Positions 48,507 to 60,860 are shown, counted from the stretch's first letter. The stretch: DNA of 64,000 bases from Lepidonotus clava (GCA_936440205.1 OW387133.1:71424374-71488373); one strand, 5' to 3'. Numbers and translations are program-made. The notes: generated by a model not told the origin, from the letters alone.

Positions 48507-48867
48507 AATTCTCCCTACCACGGATAGCTGATTTACAGTATTTTAAGTACCTGCAGGCTAATTTGGACTGATTTTGTCGACAAAACCCCTGGGAAACCTA
48601 TAGAAAATGAGCAAATAATTCTTATAAATTCATCTACAATGAACTAATTTTCAAATGACTCAAGAAATATTGATGGATATTGTTACTAATTTAAAAAATA
48701 ATGACAGATAGATTTTAACGATGCTAGTCTCAAAATAATGATACAATTTATGAAAATTTCCATGCTAAAGTCTTGAGTTTTGTCGACATACTACCCAGCA
48801 TGCATCCTGTTTTAGGCTAACCTGCAGGTACAACCCGAGAAATTTGCTATCCGTGGTAGGGAGAATT
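48507..48867. mobile_element. MITE, 361 bp, long AATTCTCCCTACCACGGATAGC-type arms
   Basis: Both ends read AATTCTCCCTACCACGGATA inward, and the arms keep matching, with gaps, through TACCTGCAGG and GTCGACAAAAC for about 80 bp. It is a foldback-like element without coding. Just to its right, a block starting ATTGCCATRGTTGGAAA occurs at 48865 and again at 49000, a degenerate direct duplication of about 55 bp. Confidence 0.75.
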
Positions 48868-49317
48868 GCCATAGTTGGAAAAGTTAATTGACATGGATTG
48901 TTGGCCAACTAAACTTGTAAAATGTCTTTGTAGCCCAGAGTGTTGACACTGCTTTAACACTTTCAAACCATGGGGACAACTGCCACCAAAGGGCACAAAT
49001 TGCCATGGTTGGAAAGAGTTATCACTTTTCGTCGGCTGACTAAACTTGTCGGCAGTGTTTGCCAAGTGGGGAGGCGGCTTTAGTAGCTACATGTGGAACT
49101 TCTTGATCATAGAGAATTAGAATTTAGAGTCGAACTCAAGTTTTCGATGTTCCATTTTAAACACAATAATAAATAATCAAAGTATACTGGGAGGAAAATT
49201 TATTTCAACTGGATTAGTATCAAACGAATACAAAGAAATGAGGGTTGGATAGTTTGTGGAAGAGAGATTAAAATTGAATAGAATGATTAAGATCCAGTGC
49301 TAAGTTGTAAAGAATAC

Positions 49318-49346
49318 ATCATTGTCGTCATTGAGACGACAATGAT
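49318..49346. repeat. Perfect 12-bp hairpin, 5-nt loop
   Basis: ATCATTGTCGTC, loop ATTGA, then GACGACAATGAT. The stem is perfect. It is too short for a microRNA precursor and has no T-run after it, so its role is unknown. Confidence 0.85.
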
Positions 49347-49849
49347 ATACCGAAATATATATGCGATTGATGCCTAGTTAGGTAACTAGTTGCCACAGCG
49401 TCGATAGTCTATTGAAATATATCATTTAGCGTACACATAGTAATTAATGGAAGCAAACACAGCGCGCAGTAACAGGTGCTGAAGGCATGTCGTTACAGGT
49501 CCACCGAACAGGGTCTAGGGTGTAGTCGTATGTGATCCCCCCTTAGGCCTCCTCCCCTGAACCCTCTTTTTACATCTCTAGGGTTATGATCGGTGTAAAT
49601 AGTAAAACATCGACTGCAAACGGAAAGATACTCACATACATGCCATATGCGACTTATCGGAACTGGGAATACATGTGTTGATTGAGGAAGTATGTCTCTG
49701 CAGATCTCTAAAACTGGCTTTCGAGATAATTCCCTAACAAAGCAGTAGGAAGTATACGGTTCGGAAACCAATACCACGCCATTAGGACCATCAACACTGA
49801 GGATTAACGGCTATGTAAGCAGCACGTGGAACTTATTGTAGTCTGCCCT

Positions 49850-50063
49850 GATTGGTGCTCACCTGGTATGAGCAGTTCAGGACCGGGAACATCAACACCA
49901 GAGCTGCTCACATCGACTCGGTTCCACTCAGTCGACTCACCCTGGTTATAACCAGCAGTTTACAGAGTGCCTGCACCACTCGACACTGAGCTGCCTACCG
50001 CGTGAGCCACTCGTGATATACCAGACGGAGTAGTATTAACTCACCCCACGTGCCTTCCCCTCC
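49850..50063 (+). promoter_or_regulatory. Promoter-like island upstream of exon E
   Basis: It holds GAGCTGCTCACATCGAC at 49901, the near-twin of the 18987 copy, and a TATA-like GGTTATAACC near 49945, then GC-rich sequence up to the ATG at 50064. This is the best-formed promoter candidate in the window, by position and motif. Confidence 0.45.
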
Positions 50064-50331
50064 ATGAGAGCCGGGCCGCAGGTGGCCGAGCCCGAGTCGA
50101 CGATGCCCACGTCGAAGGAGGTGACCCTGTGTGAGGGGGGTGCGGGGGCCCGGTCCTACGTGGCCGGTACCGGGGTGGACTGGTCGAGCATGCCGCTGCC
50201 CGTGGTGGCCCCTCACCGGGACGCGGCCCAGGGCCAGGCGGGGTCCGGCCCCACCCTGTCCACCATGTCCTCCACGTCGACGGCCGCCATGCTCTCTCCG
50301 TCCGACTCACAGGCTCCCTCCGGAGGTTCAG
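50064..50331 (+). CDS. Candidate alternative first coding exon E, 89 codons, phase 1
   Basis: The ATG at 50064 opens 89 codons plus one base to an ideal donor, TTCAG|GTAAGC. Nearly all third positions are G or C. The peptide begins MRAGPQVAEPESTMPTSKEV; a second in-frame Met at residue 14 has the better context and may be the real start. The C-terminal half is Ser/Thr/Ala/Pro-rich (TLSTMSSTSTAAMLSPS near 64-80), probably disordered. Phase 1 agrees with exons D and F. If an acceptor at GCCGCAG (before the GTG at 50082) were used, it would instead be an internal phase-0 to phase-1 exon. No domain recognised. Confidence 0.6.
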
Positions 50332-52679
50332 GTAAGCTATCGCCTCTCCAGGCGGACGCCTGCAATCACTTGATGCCTCATACACTTCCTGCTCTAAACG
50401 GTAGAGTTCCGTAGTCCCCCACATTTACAATTGTTTTATAGATGAAGAACACTTAGTGCCGTCCAATAAAGCTTTTCTTAATCTGCAAAGGTTTTACCGC
50501 AGTTTACTTTTCCAATTTTAGGTCAATGGTAACGATAAGAAATGACGGCTTTCTCAAACTTCCCAATGACATATTATCTTATCATATTAAACTTCTGGAA
50601 TCAAAAGGCAATGTATCATCCATCCCTCTCAGCTAAGTCTGTTTAGATTTTGGACCCTTCCCCCAGGTTGGTAAAACTAATGGCGCAGTAGATTATCCCA
50701 TCGCCTTAGGCTTTGCTCAGGAGGCTCCAGCCACTTGGCCATGTACCTGTCGTGGTGAGTTTGACAAGCAGGTCGTTACCAGGCATACCTGCGACCCGGG
50801 CGACCACAGCGGGGGGAGCACGGGGTGTGTGGTGTCCACAGAATAGCAAGTACAGCTATACCATGGGGTGGTCCGAGAGTCGGGTTGCTTCACTTGATGA
50901 TGCTATTGACTTTCCATTTCCGGCTTACACCCGTGGTAATTGAGAGTGGTCCTCTGCTTTCGCTCCCATTATTTAACTGTCAACTCAACCGGAGATAGTA
51001 AACTCTTTTTTTTTTCGGAATTGGACACATCTTTAGTTGGAAACCTGATAGTGTGTCTTACACGTTCTCATAGCTCACCAACTCAAGTGTGGAAATGGAG
51101 AGATTGACCGGGTGACATATCTATTGAGCAGCTTGACCTGACAGCCTCGATTTTTTCCTCACTTTATAGGATTCTTAATGAAGGGAAGATACGAAATTAG
51201 TATAATTAGAAAATCGACTTCCCTTGTTCTACTTCTGGTAGGAACAGAAAGTCTTAATTCAGCCTTCTTGATTAAATTAATTAAGCACTTACCGTATTTG
51301 TTTGTCATCAAATTCAATATTCATTTAAATGGAGTTTGTGTGTTTCCCCAATATATGTGATGTCAAATAGGCAGCTCTGACTTACGTTGACAAGTCAGTC
51401 GTAATCACCGAAAGCATTTCTGTGGCCTCCCCACCTGATCCGTCCACTCCTGACAAGCCACTTAGTGCCTGTCACAGTCGGGGGATCTCACAGTGGACGA
51501 CTTCCATCTGACGAAGTGCATGCAAGCTATATTACAAAGACCAATAGTGTCCACTGCCAAAATGGAAACTTTCCCCCGGCCCGATAGTAGTATAGGAAAA
51601 TAGGATTTTGGCCCTGGTAATGAACGGACTCCACCAGGAAGACTTGGTTTCAACCTTGGACAGTGCTGTAATAGCTTAGGATTAAGGCTGATTTAGACAC
51701 TGATGTAAACATACTTTTCAGAATTTCTAGATCCCTCTCATTCTGATTCCTATAAAAGGCCAACTACATTATAAAGTGATGTATATAGTCTGGCTATAAG
51801 AGCACTTGTGAAACTATCAAGTATAAATAATGAGACAATCCCGCCTTGCACACCTATTGTATTACAATTTGTCATGCGGTGTAACAACGCTTACTTACTT
51901 AGCTGTGTGAGGCCTTGGGTTGTCAGGTGATGAAAAGGACCTGTCAGGTCTCAAAGACTTGTGATGATGCTTTTAGCTGCTGGCCCTGATTCTGTGGTAT
52001 CAGAGAAACCGACGTTTTATCTCATCAATTGGGGACCCAGCGTTGCGATCCCTAGGGTTTCACGTCAGATGAGACAAGTAAAGACAAGGTTGACAGGGCC
52101 TGACAGGTATTGGTCCCTTGGGAGCATCTCCCGTTTATTGACACACATTTTAAGATCATAAGATTGAGTACGCAACATGTATGATTTTGCGGTAAAGCTC
52201 CTTTCTAAAAGTTGCAAAAACACTTGATTTTTTTTTCTGTGACTAAATTTTATCTTAAGTGATGTACAGATGCAGCCCCCTGTAATTATGCCTGACCCAC
52301 GAAGATATCTTGCTTTATTAATTTCCCCCCACTATTCCTTCCTTTAACAATGGGAGATTGGTTAGAAGTACATCATAGTGTACCATTAACTACGGTTCTG
52401 ACTATCCACTTAAATCCAGTTGATTGGTTACTATGGATGTTTTCGTATCTTTAATTAGGGATATTAAAAAGCTGCTCAATTTTCAGTCACCTTCCCAGTA
52501 TAAACATGATCAACCCATGCATGTTCGTACATGTACATGTATGATGTGCAAACGAGTTGTTAGATAGTCGAGAAGCGTGTGCATAGTTGAAGGTTGAAAA
52601 TCACTAAGAAGCCACACGATCAATCTGAAGGCTTTTGGCAGCAGGTGTCAGCGTTAACCAGAATCGACAAACCCAAACA
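50332..52679. other. Intron-like non-coding DNA
   Basis: An acceptor at TACTTTTCAG (ending 51721) opens a 17-codon frame in phase 1 to TAA, and a + frame from 51963 meets GACAG|GTATTG. Both are too weak to call. No repeats of note. Confidence 0.3.
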
Positions 52680-52693
52680 GTCGCCATGGCAAC
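52680..52693. promoter_or_regulatory. RFX-type X-box, GTCGCCATGGCAAC
   Basis: Differs by one base from the palindromic RFX consensus GTTGCCATGGCAAC. X-boxes are bound by RFX factors and often mark ciliary or neuronal genes. The same bases form a fine start context, but the frame stops after 14 codons with no donor, so a binding site is the better reading. Confidence 0.4.
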
Positions 52694-55600
52694 CTCAACA
52701 TCCACTCTACAACTTGATAGGACGTCATAAGGGGAGATGTGGGGGTGAGTCATGTCATGTCCCATACTGCCTAAAGGACCTTCCTGGTAACGGGTCGCAG
52801 CCTATACGGTACACGATGAGAAAACTTAACAAAGAAACATCCAGACACAAGTGAAATTAGTAAGGGCATACTTTTTCGAAATATACCAAACAATTAAGTA
52901 TATTAGACCCCCTCCCCCCGTGTTCTATTACATTTGCGGAAGTGTCTTGATATGTTTCGGGATTTTCTAACAGTGGTATCCCTAACATTTCATTTGACAT
53001 GAGGAAATTGCCTTTTCCAGCAAATTCAATTACGGAAGCATTAAGCTAAGGAAATATCAAGAACCTGTAGAAATGATCTAGCTGATTTATTCCACAAATA
53101 ACAGTGTTATGTAGATGTACTAGAGAAGGAGTATGTTATTCGGTAGCTGCAGTTAGGGGAAACCAACCAGGCTGGCGCAGCCTTGCACAGTGATAGTTTG
53201 TATTAAGACGTTTTTTAAAGTAATTGTAAATCGAATTAGCGCGGCATTTAATTGAATAAATGAAAATTAAAAGAAAGAATACTTACACGTTACATGGTAA
53301 CCGTTGTTGGGTCGCAATGTTTGATTACCATGTATATTGACCAACCCATTAGCACTTTACCGCAAGGTAGTGGCGACGTAACCATGTTTGTAGCACCCAA
53401 ATGTTCATGGCATACTCACATCAAGCCTTTGAAGGGAAAACATTTACCCCAATAGATTAAACTTGAGCTTACAGCAAATCGCATGTCACAATTATTCAAT
53501 ATCACTTTACTCGGTATGCAGTAATCAGGTTAACTCGTATGCCATATGATTTGTTCGAGTAAATGCAAGGCTTCTTCTATTGCCATTGCCATCCACAACT
53601 TGGCTGCCGTCCACTGTTTTATTGCGCCATCATCTTTACGTTGGCAATTCACAAGTCACCTGTAAATGAAGCATTGGCCCATTGAGTGCGGCCCTGATCG
53701 CGCAGGGCTGACGGGCCGGACCGTAATCCTGTTGTTTGGGAGACTCGGGAACTAGTAAATGTCGCCGCTGTTCTGGGAGTAGGGCATGTGGGGTTGGGCA
53801 GTTTATGGGGTGGCCTATCGCACTGATCCTGTTCCCTGCCTCTCACCCAACAAACCACCAACCTATCCGCTTATATCACCCTGCCGCGCTTATCCAGTTG
53901 TTGGATTAGGGCTGAACAATTTGTTCTCCGCATCAAGGGGATGAGGTTTGGGAGGACATCAGGAGGCAAAATGTTATTGAGGGGTCTGAAATAAGGGCAG
54001 ATGCGAACATAATTAATTGAAGACTCTTAAAACCTCTAGGACTTCCACTGGAGCGCACGGAGAAGTTTTTGTTTGCTTGGAATCCCAAGTCAGCTAAATG
54101 TTTTTCACATTTATCGGATAAGAAATCCCAATGTAATCTTTCTGATTTTAGCAAGTTGCAATCAGACGTCCCATTAAAAACAAGGGGGTAGGGGTGGGGG
54201 GTAAAAGGAAAGATTGTTTTGAGATGAATTAAATTTTGTTCTATACGCATCTTTTTTGAATGTCACTAACTTACATTTCCTGGAAAGCTTATCCCTATTC
54301 AGGCCAACAGTAAAGTGGCCAAACACTGCATGAAGATTACACGATTAGATCCTGTACTATTATGTAATAACCATACATTGGATCCCACGCTCTCAGTTGC
54401 AGTATGTACCACCCAGTGCGCCCCTGATGATGTATTACATTCCCCACAGCTCTGACATAGCAGCAGTACACGCCCGGCCATCACGCCCGTTGTAAATGAG
54501 AGATAATTAATATGAACACGGGGACTCCCTCTGAAACGTCCACTGTCCGTGCCTAGCGTGTCCGTCCCACCACACGGTGTACTGTGTCCCGCATTGTTGT
54601 ACACGTTGTTTTGGTATAGCTTGTACATATAATGACTTGTTATTGACCGCTCTGAAAGAACCAGTCACGTGGTTACGGCCAGCACCTAAAACGTGTTGCC
54701 CTGTACGTACTTGGGTTAATTACCCCAGGGAAAACAGGTTACCGAAGCCTTGTGTGGAAACGGTGGTGCCAGTAATTAGACTGTATCGATGATTGACTTT
54801 ACTGCCATATTTCCTTGTTGTTTCCTACCAAGTTTTTCATCGCCTACTTGTTAAGTACACACATATCAAATCTGGTGGTGCATATGTCTAAATGTAAGTT
54901 TCGATTTGATTAGAAAATGAGAATTTATTGTACGAGTGACATATTCTGTCTTTTTTAAAGAAAATTAATGGGATTCCAAGCAAGCATAATTTACAATTTG
55001 CATGAAGTTTTAGAAACATTTGATCTTTTTTTTATTGATCTGAAGGGCGAGAGAGGTAGTTGGTGATCCAAAGCTTAGTTGAAATATTGCTTCAGACCAG
55101 CCAGATATGGCAGCTCTTTCAGAGTGATGAATTGCTCCATCTACTTAGTCGATAACTTTTCTTTTGAGATTTCTCTTTTGGAACATTTTATTATTCTATG
55201 GAATTAAATGGTCTGCTGATTGTGTCGAAAGAGGACAGAAAAGTTGCAGAGATTGTCGTGATTTAGGCCCTGAAGTGCTGTGCATCGTTTCTACTTGGAA
55301 GAGCGTAATGCGGCAGTTAGAATACACAAATCGGGAAAAAAGTAGTGCACTTAAAGCGTATAGAGGAGCGCAGTGTCCTGACATACGTCACACTTCATGG
55401 GTCCTTTATCGTTATAGTTTCCTTTAAAGGTACTTGCAACCTATCCCAGCACTGCCACCTGGTGCATACCTGTGGAACCCTCTATATGCTATTGTTATAC
55501 TGCTGCTACACAGTGTACACTGGTCCCCTGTGGTGGCGCTTACTTAGTCAGAGCCGTGCGGGACAGGGGCAGGTACCAGCCTACTACACAGTGTGTCAGT

Positions 55601-56760
55601 TATAACTATAGGGATGATAGGGAAGTCTATGATCAAAACGGTAAAACCCTTTGATTTTTGTACAGGATATCAATAAGATCAAGACTTAAAATTTGTAGGA
55701 ATTTCAAGAAAAAAACACTACAACATTTTTTTCTGGTATTTTTGAAATTTAAAAACTCAGGTATTTCCCATAGAAACCTATAGTAAATACCTCAAATGTT
55801 TACAATCCCCTAACTGAAAAAACAAAGAGTAAAACTTGTTTTCCCTCTTGCTATGTATTCCTGATTTATTAAAGAAAATTCTGAGGAGGTATGGAAAAAT
55901 TATCACTACAAGTTAAAATCCTGCTGAATAGGTAGAAGTACCTTTAATTCCTTATTGATCTTTGCTAGTTGAATGCAAGATACTTATCTGAACTAATAGT
56001 AGTAATACCTGTACGTAAAAAAATAGAAACATTCCATCTTTCGTTGTAGGAGAGACCTTCGGGTTGTCCTGGAGTAGATTAATAACTTTATGGAACAAAC
56101 CCTGGCGAGTATTTTTTTCCCCTATGAAGCATGTTTTACAGAAAACATTTACCAGAGAAAAATGCCGTTTCCCTGGTTGGCAATCAGTGCCCCCTGTTAG
56201 TGGGAGATGGGGGGATCAGGCTGGGGCCAGAGGCGGAAGGCAGTGGGGCCAGTATCCTCCCTTTCCCATTGACTTGGGATTCTCTGCCAAAGCCCAAAAA
56301 GGCTGAGCTTATTTCCTTTCGCCTTGGCACCACGCCTTTGATAGAAAATACCTGACTTGGCGAGGTTACAGCCGTCCCCTCACAGTGCCCAAAACGAAGT
56401 GGTAAAATATCTCATCAAAGGCGTGTTGGATATAACAGGAGAGCTGTCATGATTGTGACCCACAGCAGCAATGTTTGATGTTAGATAAAGTGAATAGAAC
56501 ATGTTATAATATGTAATGTTTGTCAAAAGTAGATTCACGGAATGTCTGCTTTCATACAGCGATTTATAATTAATGTTGTTGGTAATGTGTTTAAGGTTTG
56601 GCCGTGTGAGTGACGAAAAAATTGGCATAAATCTTTAAGATATATTTTCAAAATCATATTTTAGTACAGATTGTTTCAATACAAATTACATCTTGATTAT
56701 AGAAAATGTTTGAACCATTTTACTTGAATTCATTTTATGATGTTTACTCAAATGTCCTCT
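52694..56760. other. Intron-like non-coding DNA
   Basis: AT-rich with small GC patches. No exon meets both an acceptor and a donor. Nothing else is supported. Confidence 0.35.
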
Positions 56761-56781
56761 TATATTCCTTTTCAGGTAAGT
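56761..56781 (+). other. Recursive splice site candidate, TTTTCAG|GTAAGT
   Basis: A pyrimidine-rich tract (TATATTCCTTTTCAG) is fused directly to an ideal donor, GTAAGT, at 56775/56776. In flies and vertebrates this fused acceptor-donor marks ratchet points where very long introns are removed in steps, leaving no exon. It lies on the same strand as the candidate first exons, inside what would be their long intron. Confidence 0.4.
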
Positions 56782-58923
56782 GTCATTTCCCATTCTGCCA
56801 ACCCTTGGGTTCCTGTGTAAGTGTAAGTAAGCCCCTGCATTTTATATTCTTTATTAAAGTTGAGACCGCTTATTGATATAACCACTTGAAGGTAGACGTG
56901 ATCGCTGTTCTGAATGCCACCTAACGATACAATGAGAAAGGTTTGATCTGGCTGCCATCTAACGGGAAAATGGGAAACATGAGTACCTCCAGTGGTTTGG
57001 CTATTGCACACTAGATGTCACGAATGCATCACATTTCACGGCTGCTTATGACTGTGGCCATGGCTTAAACTGGTTAGTTGATCATTTAGACGAGTTTAAA
57101 CATTTAACCAATGCCATCTCCTAGTATCTCTGATAGGTATTCTTAAGATTAAGACAGGTTATTTCTGTTGTGCAAACCATTATATTTAGCATTTTGAGTC
57201 TTGCATTGTAAAACAGGGGGGAAATCTTCTGTTCGAGCAAAGAATTATGACCATACAAATATCACTCAGACAGTAATATCTTATATCTACCTAGAAACAC
57301 ATGAGAAACTTGTCCTTGATGCGGCCCTTTGTACGCCGAGCTGGGCACCTAGATTTCCGGGCATTACTCTTATTGCTCTCCTGCTTTGAAATCGGGTGAC
57401 GCGTGTTTACCCTGGGAGTAGATCCCGGGACATCCAGGGCCGGGCGGAGCAGATGGTGGGCTGGTCTATCTCTGAGGTGCTGATGGGTACTAACCTTATA
57501 ATGCCGCAGGACACCCAGTCCTGGGGAATCTAATTAGCAAGAGACCTTTTGTATATGTATTTATACGGGGATTCACGACTCGAGAGTACTTCGAACGGAT
57601 ACAGGTGTTGGGTGATTTCAATTTACTATCTTCTCACCACAAGGTCATGGCCCACGTAAATTAATTGACCCATTTTTTTTTTATAGCTCGTGCAGTTATT
57701 CATTGGAATTGTGTCGTATGACCGTAGAATTTATTTTATAAGATGGAGGTCCGTCGTTTATAGTACCGTTTAGCTATGATTACCGGTACATTATAACGCC
57801 AGTTTTAATACAACACGTGCCCTATTTAAATGCAAAGTCTCAAGATTAAGAAACATGCCATGGAAAGAAGTTTTGCAAAATATGTCGTGTTTAACAACGT
57901 CCATGTACGTTATTCCCCCAGTAAGTGCAGCAGCATCAGCAAACCCCTGAAGTTATTACCATGTTCAGCTCCGTGGCATTACTGCATAATATATAGACCT
58001 TTGTTCACAAGCCCAATGGTAGGTCGGCAAGCAATATAGGTTAGCTGCTACCCACTGCACATGTAATTTACTCTTTACACAGGTGCATTTAGACCTTAAG
58101 AGGGAAATATAAATTCATGTTTTTTTCGTGTTTCGCTAGTTTTGATAGATGAAACTACGATATCAAAAAGAAAGTGATATCAGATTCCAAACATGAGGGA
58201 ACGTGATGTCTTTTGTTTTGTCTTGGAAAACAGTTTATGTGAATAGCTTTATGCTTTGAAAAGTTTTTATCAAAGGTTATTTGTTGTCACATTTATTGAT
58301 GTATTTTTTCATAGGAATTTAATAAGCGTTTTTGGTTTCTAAGATAGTTTGCCTCAACCTCTTGATAACTATTGTGATCACGGTAAGTTAAATCATCCAT
58401 GTACATATTTCTCTAACATTAGTGATTATTCTGGTGGAAAGAATGGAGTCCTTTGTGATTGAATCAGTCGTCAGTCACCTGCGGCATCAAGCTGTTTCTG
58501 TTCTTTGTATTTTGATTAAGTTATCCTTTCTGGAGGGTAAGCTGTATACGTGTGACAGCCAGAGCAGGGTCGGAATATGCAGCATATTAGATTAACCCAA
58601 TTCGTGAGTTCACTGCACTGCGGCGCAGGGAATCGTCATAGCAGCAGATGCCTAGGAATTTCATAGTTTTGTGTGATTCTGAAATCTTGGTGAATAACCC
58701 TGGATAATTTCCGTTACTATGCAAAGATATTTTCGTCCTATATGTATTTGGTGCTTTCGCTCATGAATGGTAATGGGCCTAGAATCTAATGGAAATGGCC
58801 AACTCGTGCCGACACGTTTAACCCTAATTGTATCCATAATGTGTCGGATATTGACCAGGAGGCAACCCAAACTGGTTAATGTCAAGCTGAATGTCTCATA
58901 TTTCACCGATTAAAGCAACAACT
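56782..58923. other. Intron-like DNA with a small GC patch
   Basis: A GC-rich patch at about 57330-57560 has an ATG at 57453 (MVGWSISEVLMG) and only poor donors. A smooth frame follows CCGCAG near 57510. Neither is called. The rest is AT-rich. Confidence 0.25.
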
Positions 58924-59355
58924 CGGACACATAGATCAGAAAAGTGGGTTCTGAAAAAGTAGTGCTAATAATAAGGACGGACACATAGATCAGAAAAGTA
59001 GGTCCTGAAAAAGTAGCGCTAATAATAAGGACGGACACATAGATCAGAAAAGTGGGTCCTGAAAAAGTAGCGCTAATAATATGGACGGACACATAGATCA
59101 GAAAAGTGGGTCCTGAAAAAGTAGCGCTAATAATAAGGACGGACACATAGATCAGAAAAGTAGGTCCTGAAAAAGTAGCGCTAATAATAAGGACGGACAC
59201 ATAGATCAGAAAAGTAGGTCCTGAAAAAGTAGCGCTAATAATATGGACGGACACATAGATCAGAAAAGTAGGTCCTGAAAAAGTAGCGCTAATAATATGG
59301 ACGGACACATAGATCAGAAAAGTGGGTCCCGGAAAAGTAGCACTAATAATAAGGA
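58924..59355. repeat. Minisatellite, 8 copies of a 54-bp unit
   Basis: Eight head-to-tail copies of a unit beginning CGGACACATAGATCAGAAAA and ending CTAATAATAAGGA. Unit length is exactly 54 bp (432/54), with few differences between copies, so amplification is fairly recent. Because 54 is a multiple of 3 and one minus-strand frame lacks stops, the array creates a false 132-codon frame of 18-residue repeats. Confidence 0.95.
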
Positions 59356-60210
59356 CTAATCACAATATTATTCTTTGCCTGGGCGCAGCACAGTTATGTA
59401 AGACGATTTGTTTACGTGACATAACGAGTACGTTACATGTATGAGGTGTAGGGTAGCCTTTATTTGGCACCGATCCAAAGCTACTGTAGTAAAGTACAGG
59501 TGGGGCAGGAATCATGTTATACATTTATTCATATGCTGTCATTCAGATGCTCAGTTACTCGCTTTTTTAATTTACGATAAGTAGCTTTATTTCGAGATCA
59601 GCGTTTTGTTCTACAAGATGTGCCTTTGACCCGAAACATTCAAAGTGAAATACTTGACAGGGGCTTGAAATGAAAGCCGTCTGAGGGCATATAACTGTAT
59701 TTTATAGCCAACCGCGTCCGTTATTGAACACTATTCATGTTATGTCACACACGCCTCTGAAGGACACCTATCTTCTGGCGGTCATGAATTCGTGTCAGAG
59801 CAAGTATATTAGATGCGCAAAGTCAAACAGCCTGGCCTAAGTGTTGTCTGACATTACACACTATTGATAGTTATCGCAGGGCTGTCTAATGTAATATGAT
59901 CGAATCCGTGAAGAGTAGGTTTCCAGAAATCTGAATTTGCACGGCCTTGCAGGAACTAACTCAGTTTCCTTCAGATATGGTATCCGTTTTATATTGTGGC
60001 CAGAAATTGCACGTAGATTCAATAACTGCTATACGCGTTCATAACAATTGTGCTAGCAGGCCAGCTTGGCATGAGACCCAATTCGCTCGTAATCCAATAG
60101 GTTATGACACTTTCACTATACAAACATTTGTATTTCATAGCTCTATGTCGCTGCTAATAAATCATAGTACATTTGTGTTCATTATACGAGTGTCCTGACC
60201 TAAATTTCTG
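59356..60210. other. Non-coding DNA with one open frame
   Basis: A + strand frame of 83 codons starts near an acceptor-like GGCCTTGCAG at about 59950. It reads smoothly, but its only donor (ATAG|GTTATG) is weak and there is no codon bias. Not called as a gene. Confidence 0.25.
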
Positions 60211-60213
60211 CAA

Positions 60214-60360
60214 GGGGCCTTCCATTAAGTATGTATGCACCAGGGGGGGGGGGGGAATTTAAAACGTGCGGATGTTCTGGCCTGTACAAATCCAATGTGT
60301 ACTTTAGTCCAAATCGGTAGGGGGTCTGAAAATGTGCGTACGTACTTAATGAAGGGCCCC
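60214..60360. mobile_element. MITE, 147 bp, GGGGCCCTTCATTAAGTACG-type ends
   Basis: The ends are GGGGCCTTCCATTAAGTATG and, reverse-complemented, GGGGCCCTTCATTAAGTACG, with pairing on through TACGCAC. A direct repeat CAA flanks it (60211-60213 and 60361-60363). Termini of this look recur in non-autonomous DNA transposons of many invertebrates. A 3-bp duplication would suit a PIF/Harbinger-like element, but I do not assign it. Confidence 0.85.
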
Positions 60361-60559
60361 CAAGGTGCATGTTAGGATTTTCCAACTCATGTGGTCTAGA
60401 TAATACCATGTCTGTATTGGTCAGATTTCTGCTGGTGTTATTTTGCTCTAAGTTTAACATTTATGAAGTCCGATTTTAGATTTATTGATTTAAAAAAAAC
60501 ACACACAAAAAACAGTCGATCAGGCAAATATCCACTCAAGTGAGAAGTGTACAAGACCT

Positions 60560-60860
60560 TCCGCGGCTGGTCGCTCTCACCCTTCAGAGCACCGGCGCCT
60601 GTTGGCAGGTCCTTGGAGCAGCTCGCCCGTTTACTACAGTACTGAGCAGCTCCCAAAGTAGAATTAAGCAGCTCCCAGACCTCATCCCCTGTGGTTTAGG
60701 CCAAACCTGAGGTATACAGTCTGAGTGGGTGTGAGCCAAGGCGACGAGTGCCCCACTCTACCCTTTACTGGTATCCCGGGGCTTAGCCGAGATATTCCGA
60801 CCCCCCATAACCCGATCCCATTGGCGGGGCTCCACCCAGGAGCAGCTCCGGTAATAGGTC
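60560..60860. promoter_or_regulatory. Island with three GAGCAGCTC palindromes
   Basis: Exact copies lie at 60616-60624, 60644-60652 and 60840-60848, plus one with a single change (AAGCAGCTC) at about 60667. This is the densest cluster in the window. The region is GC-rich. No + strand start follows it closely; a minus-strand frame starting at 60986 crosses it. Confidence 0.4.

Noticed and set aside
51722-51774. Short phase-1 terminal exon after TACTTTTCAG
   Set aside because: Only 17 codons, no poly(A) signal seen, and a single acceptor of ordinary strength.
55450-56195. CTCF-like words (for example GTGCCCCCTGTTAG near 56188)
   Set aside because: Each has two or more mismatches in the core and there is no supporting context.
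58910-59308. 132-codon minus-strand frame of 18-residue repeats
   Set aside because: It is the minisatellite read in a stop-free frame; the unit length is a multiple of three.
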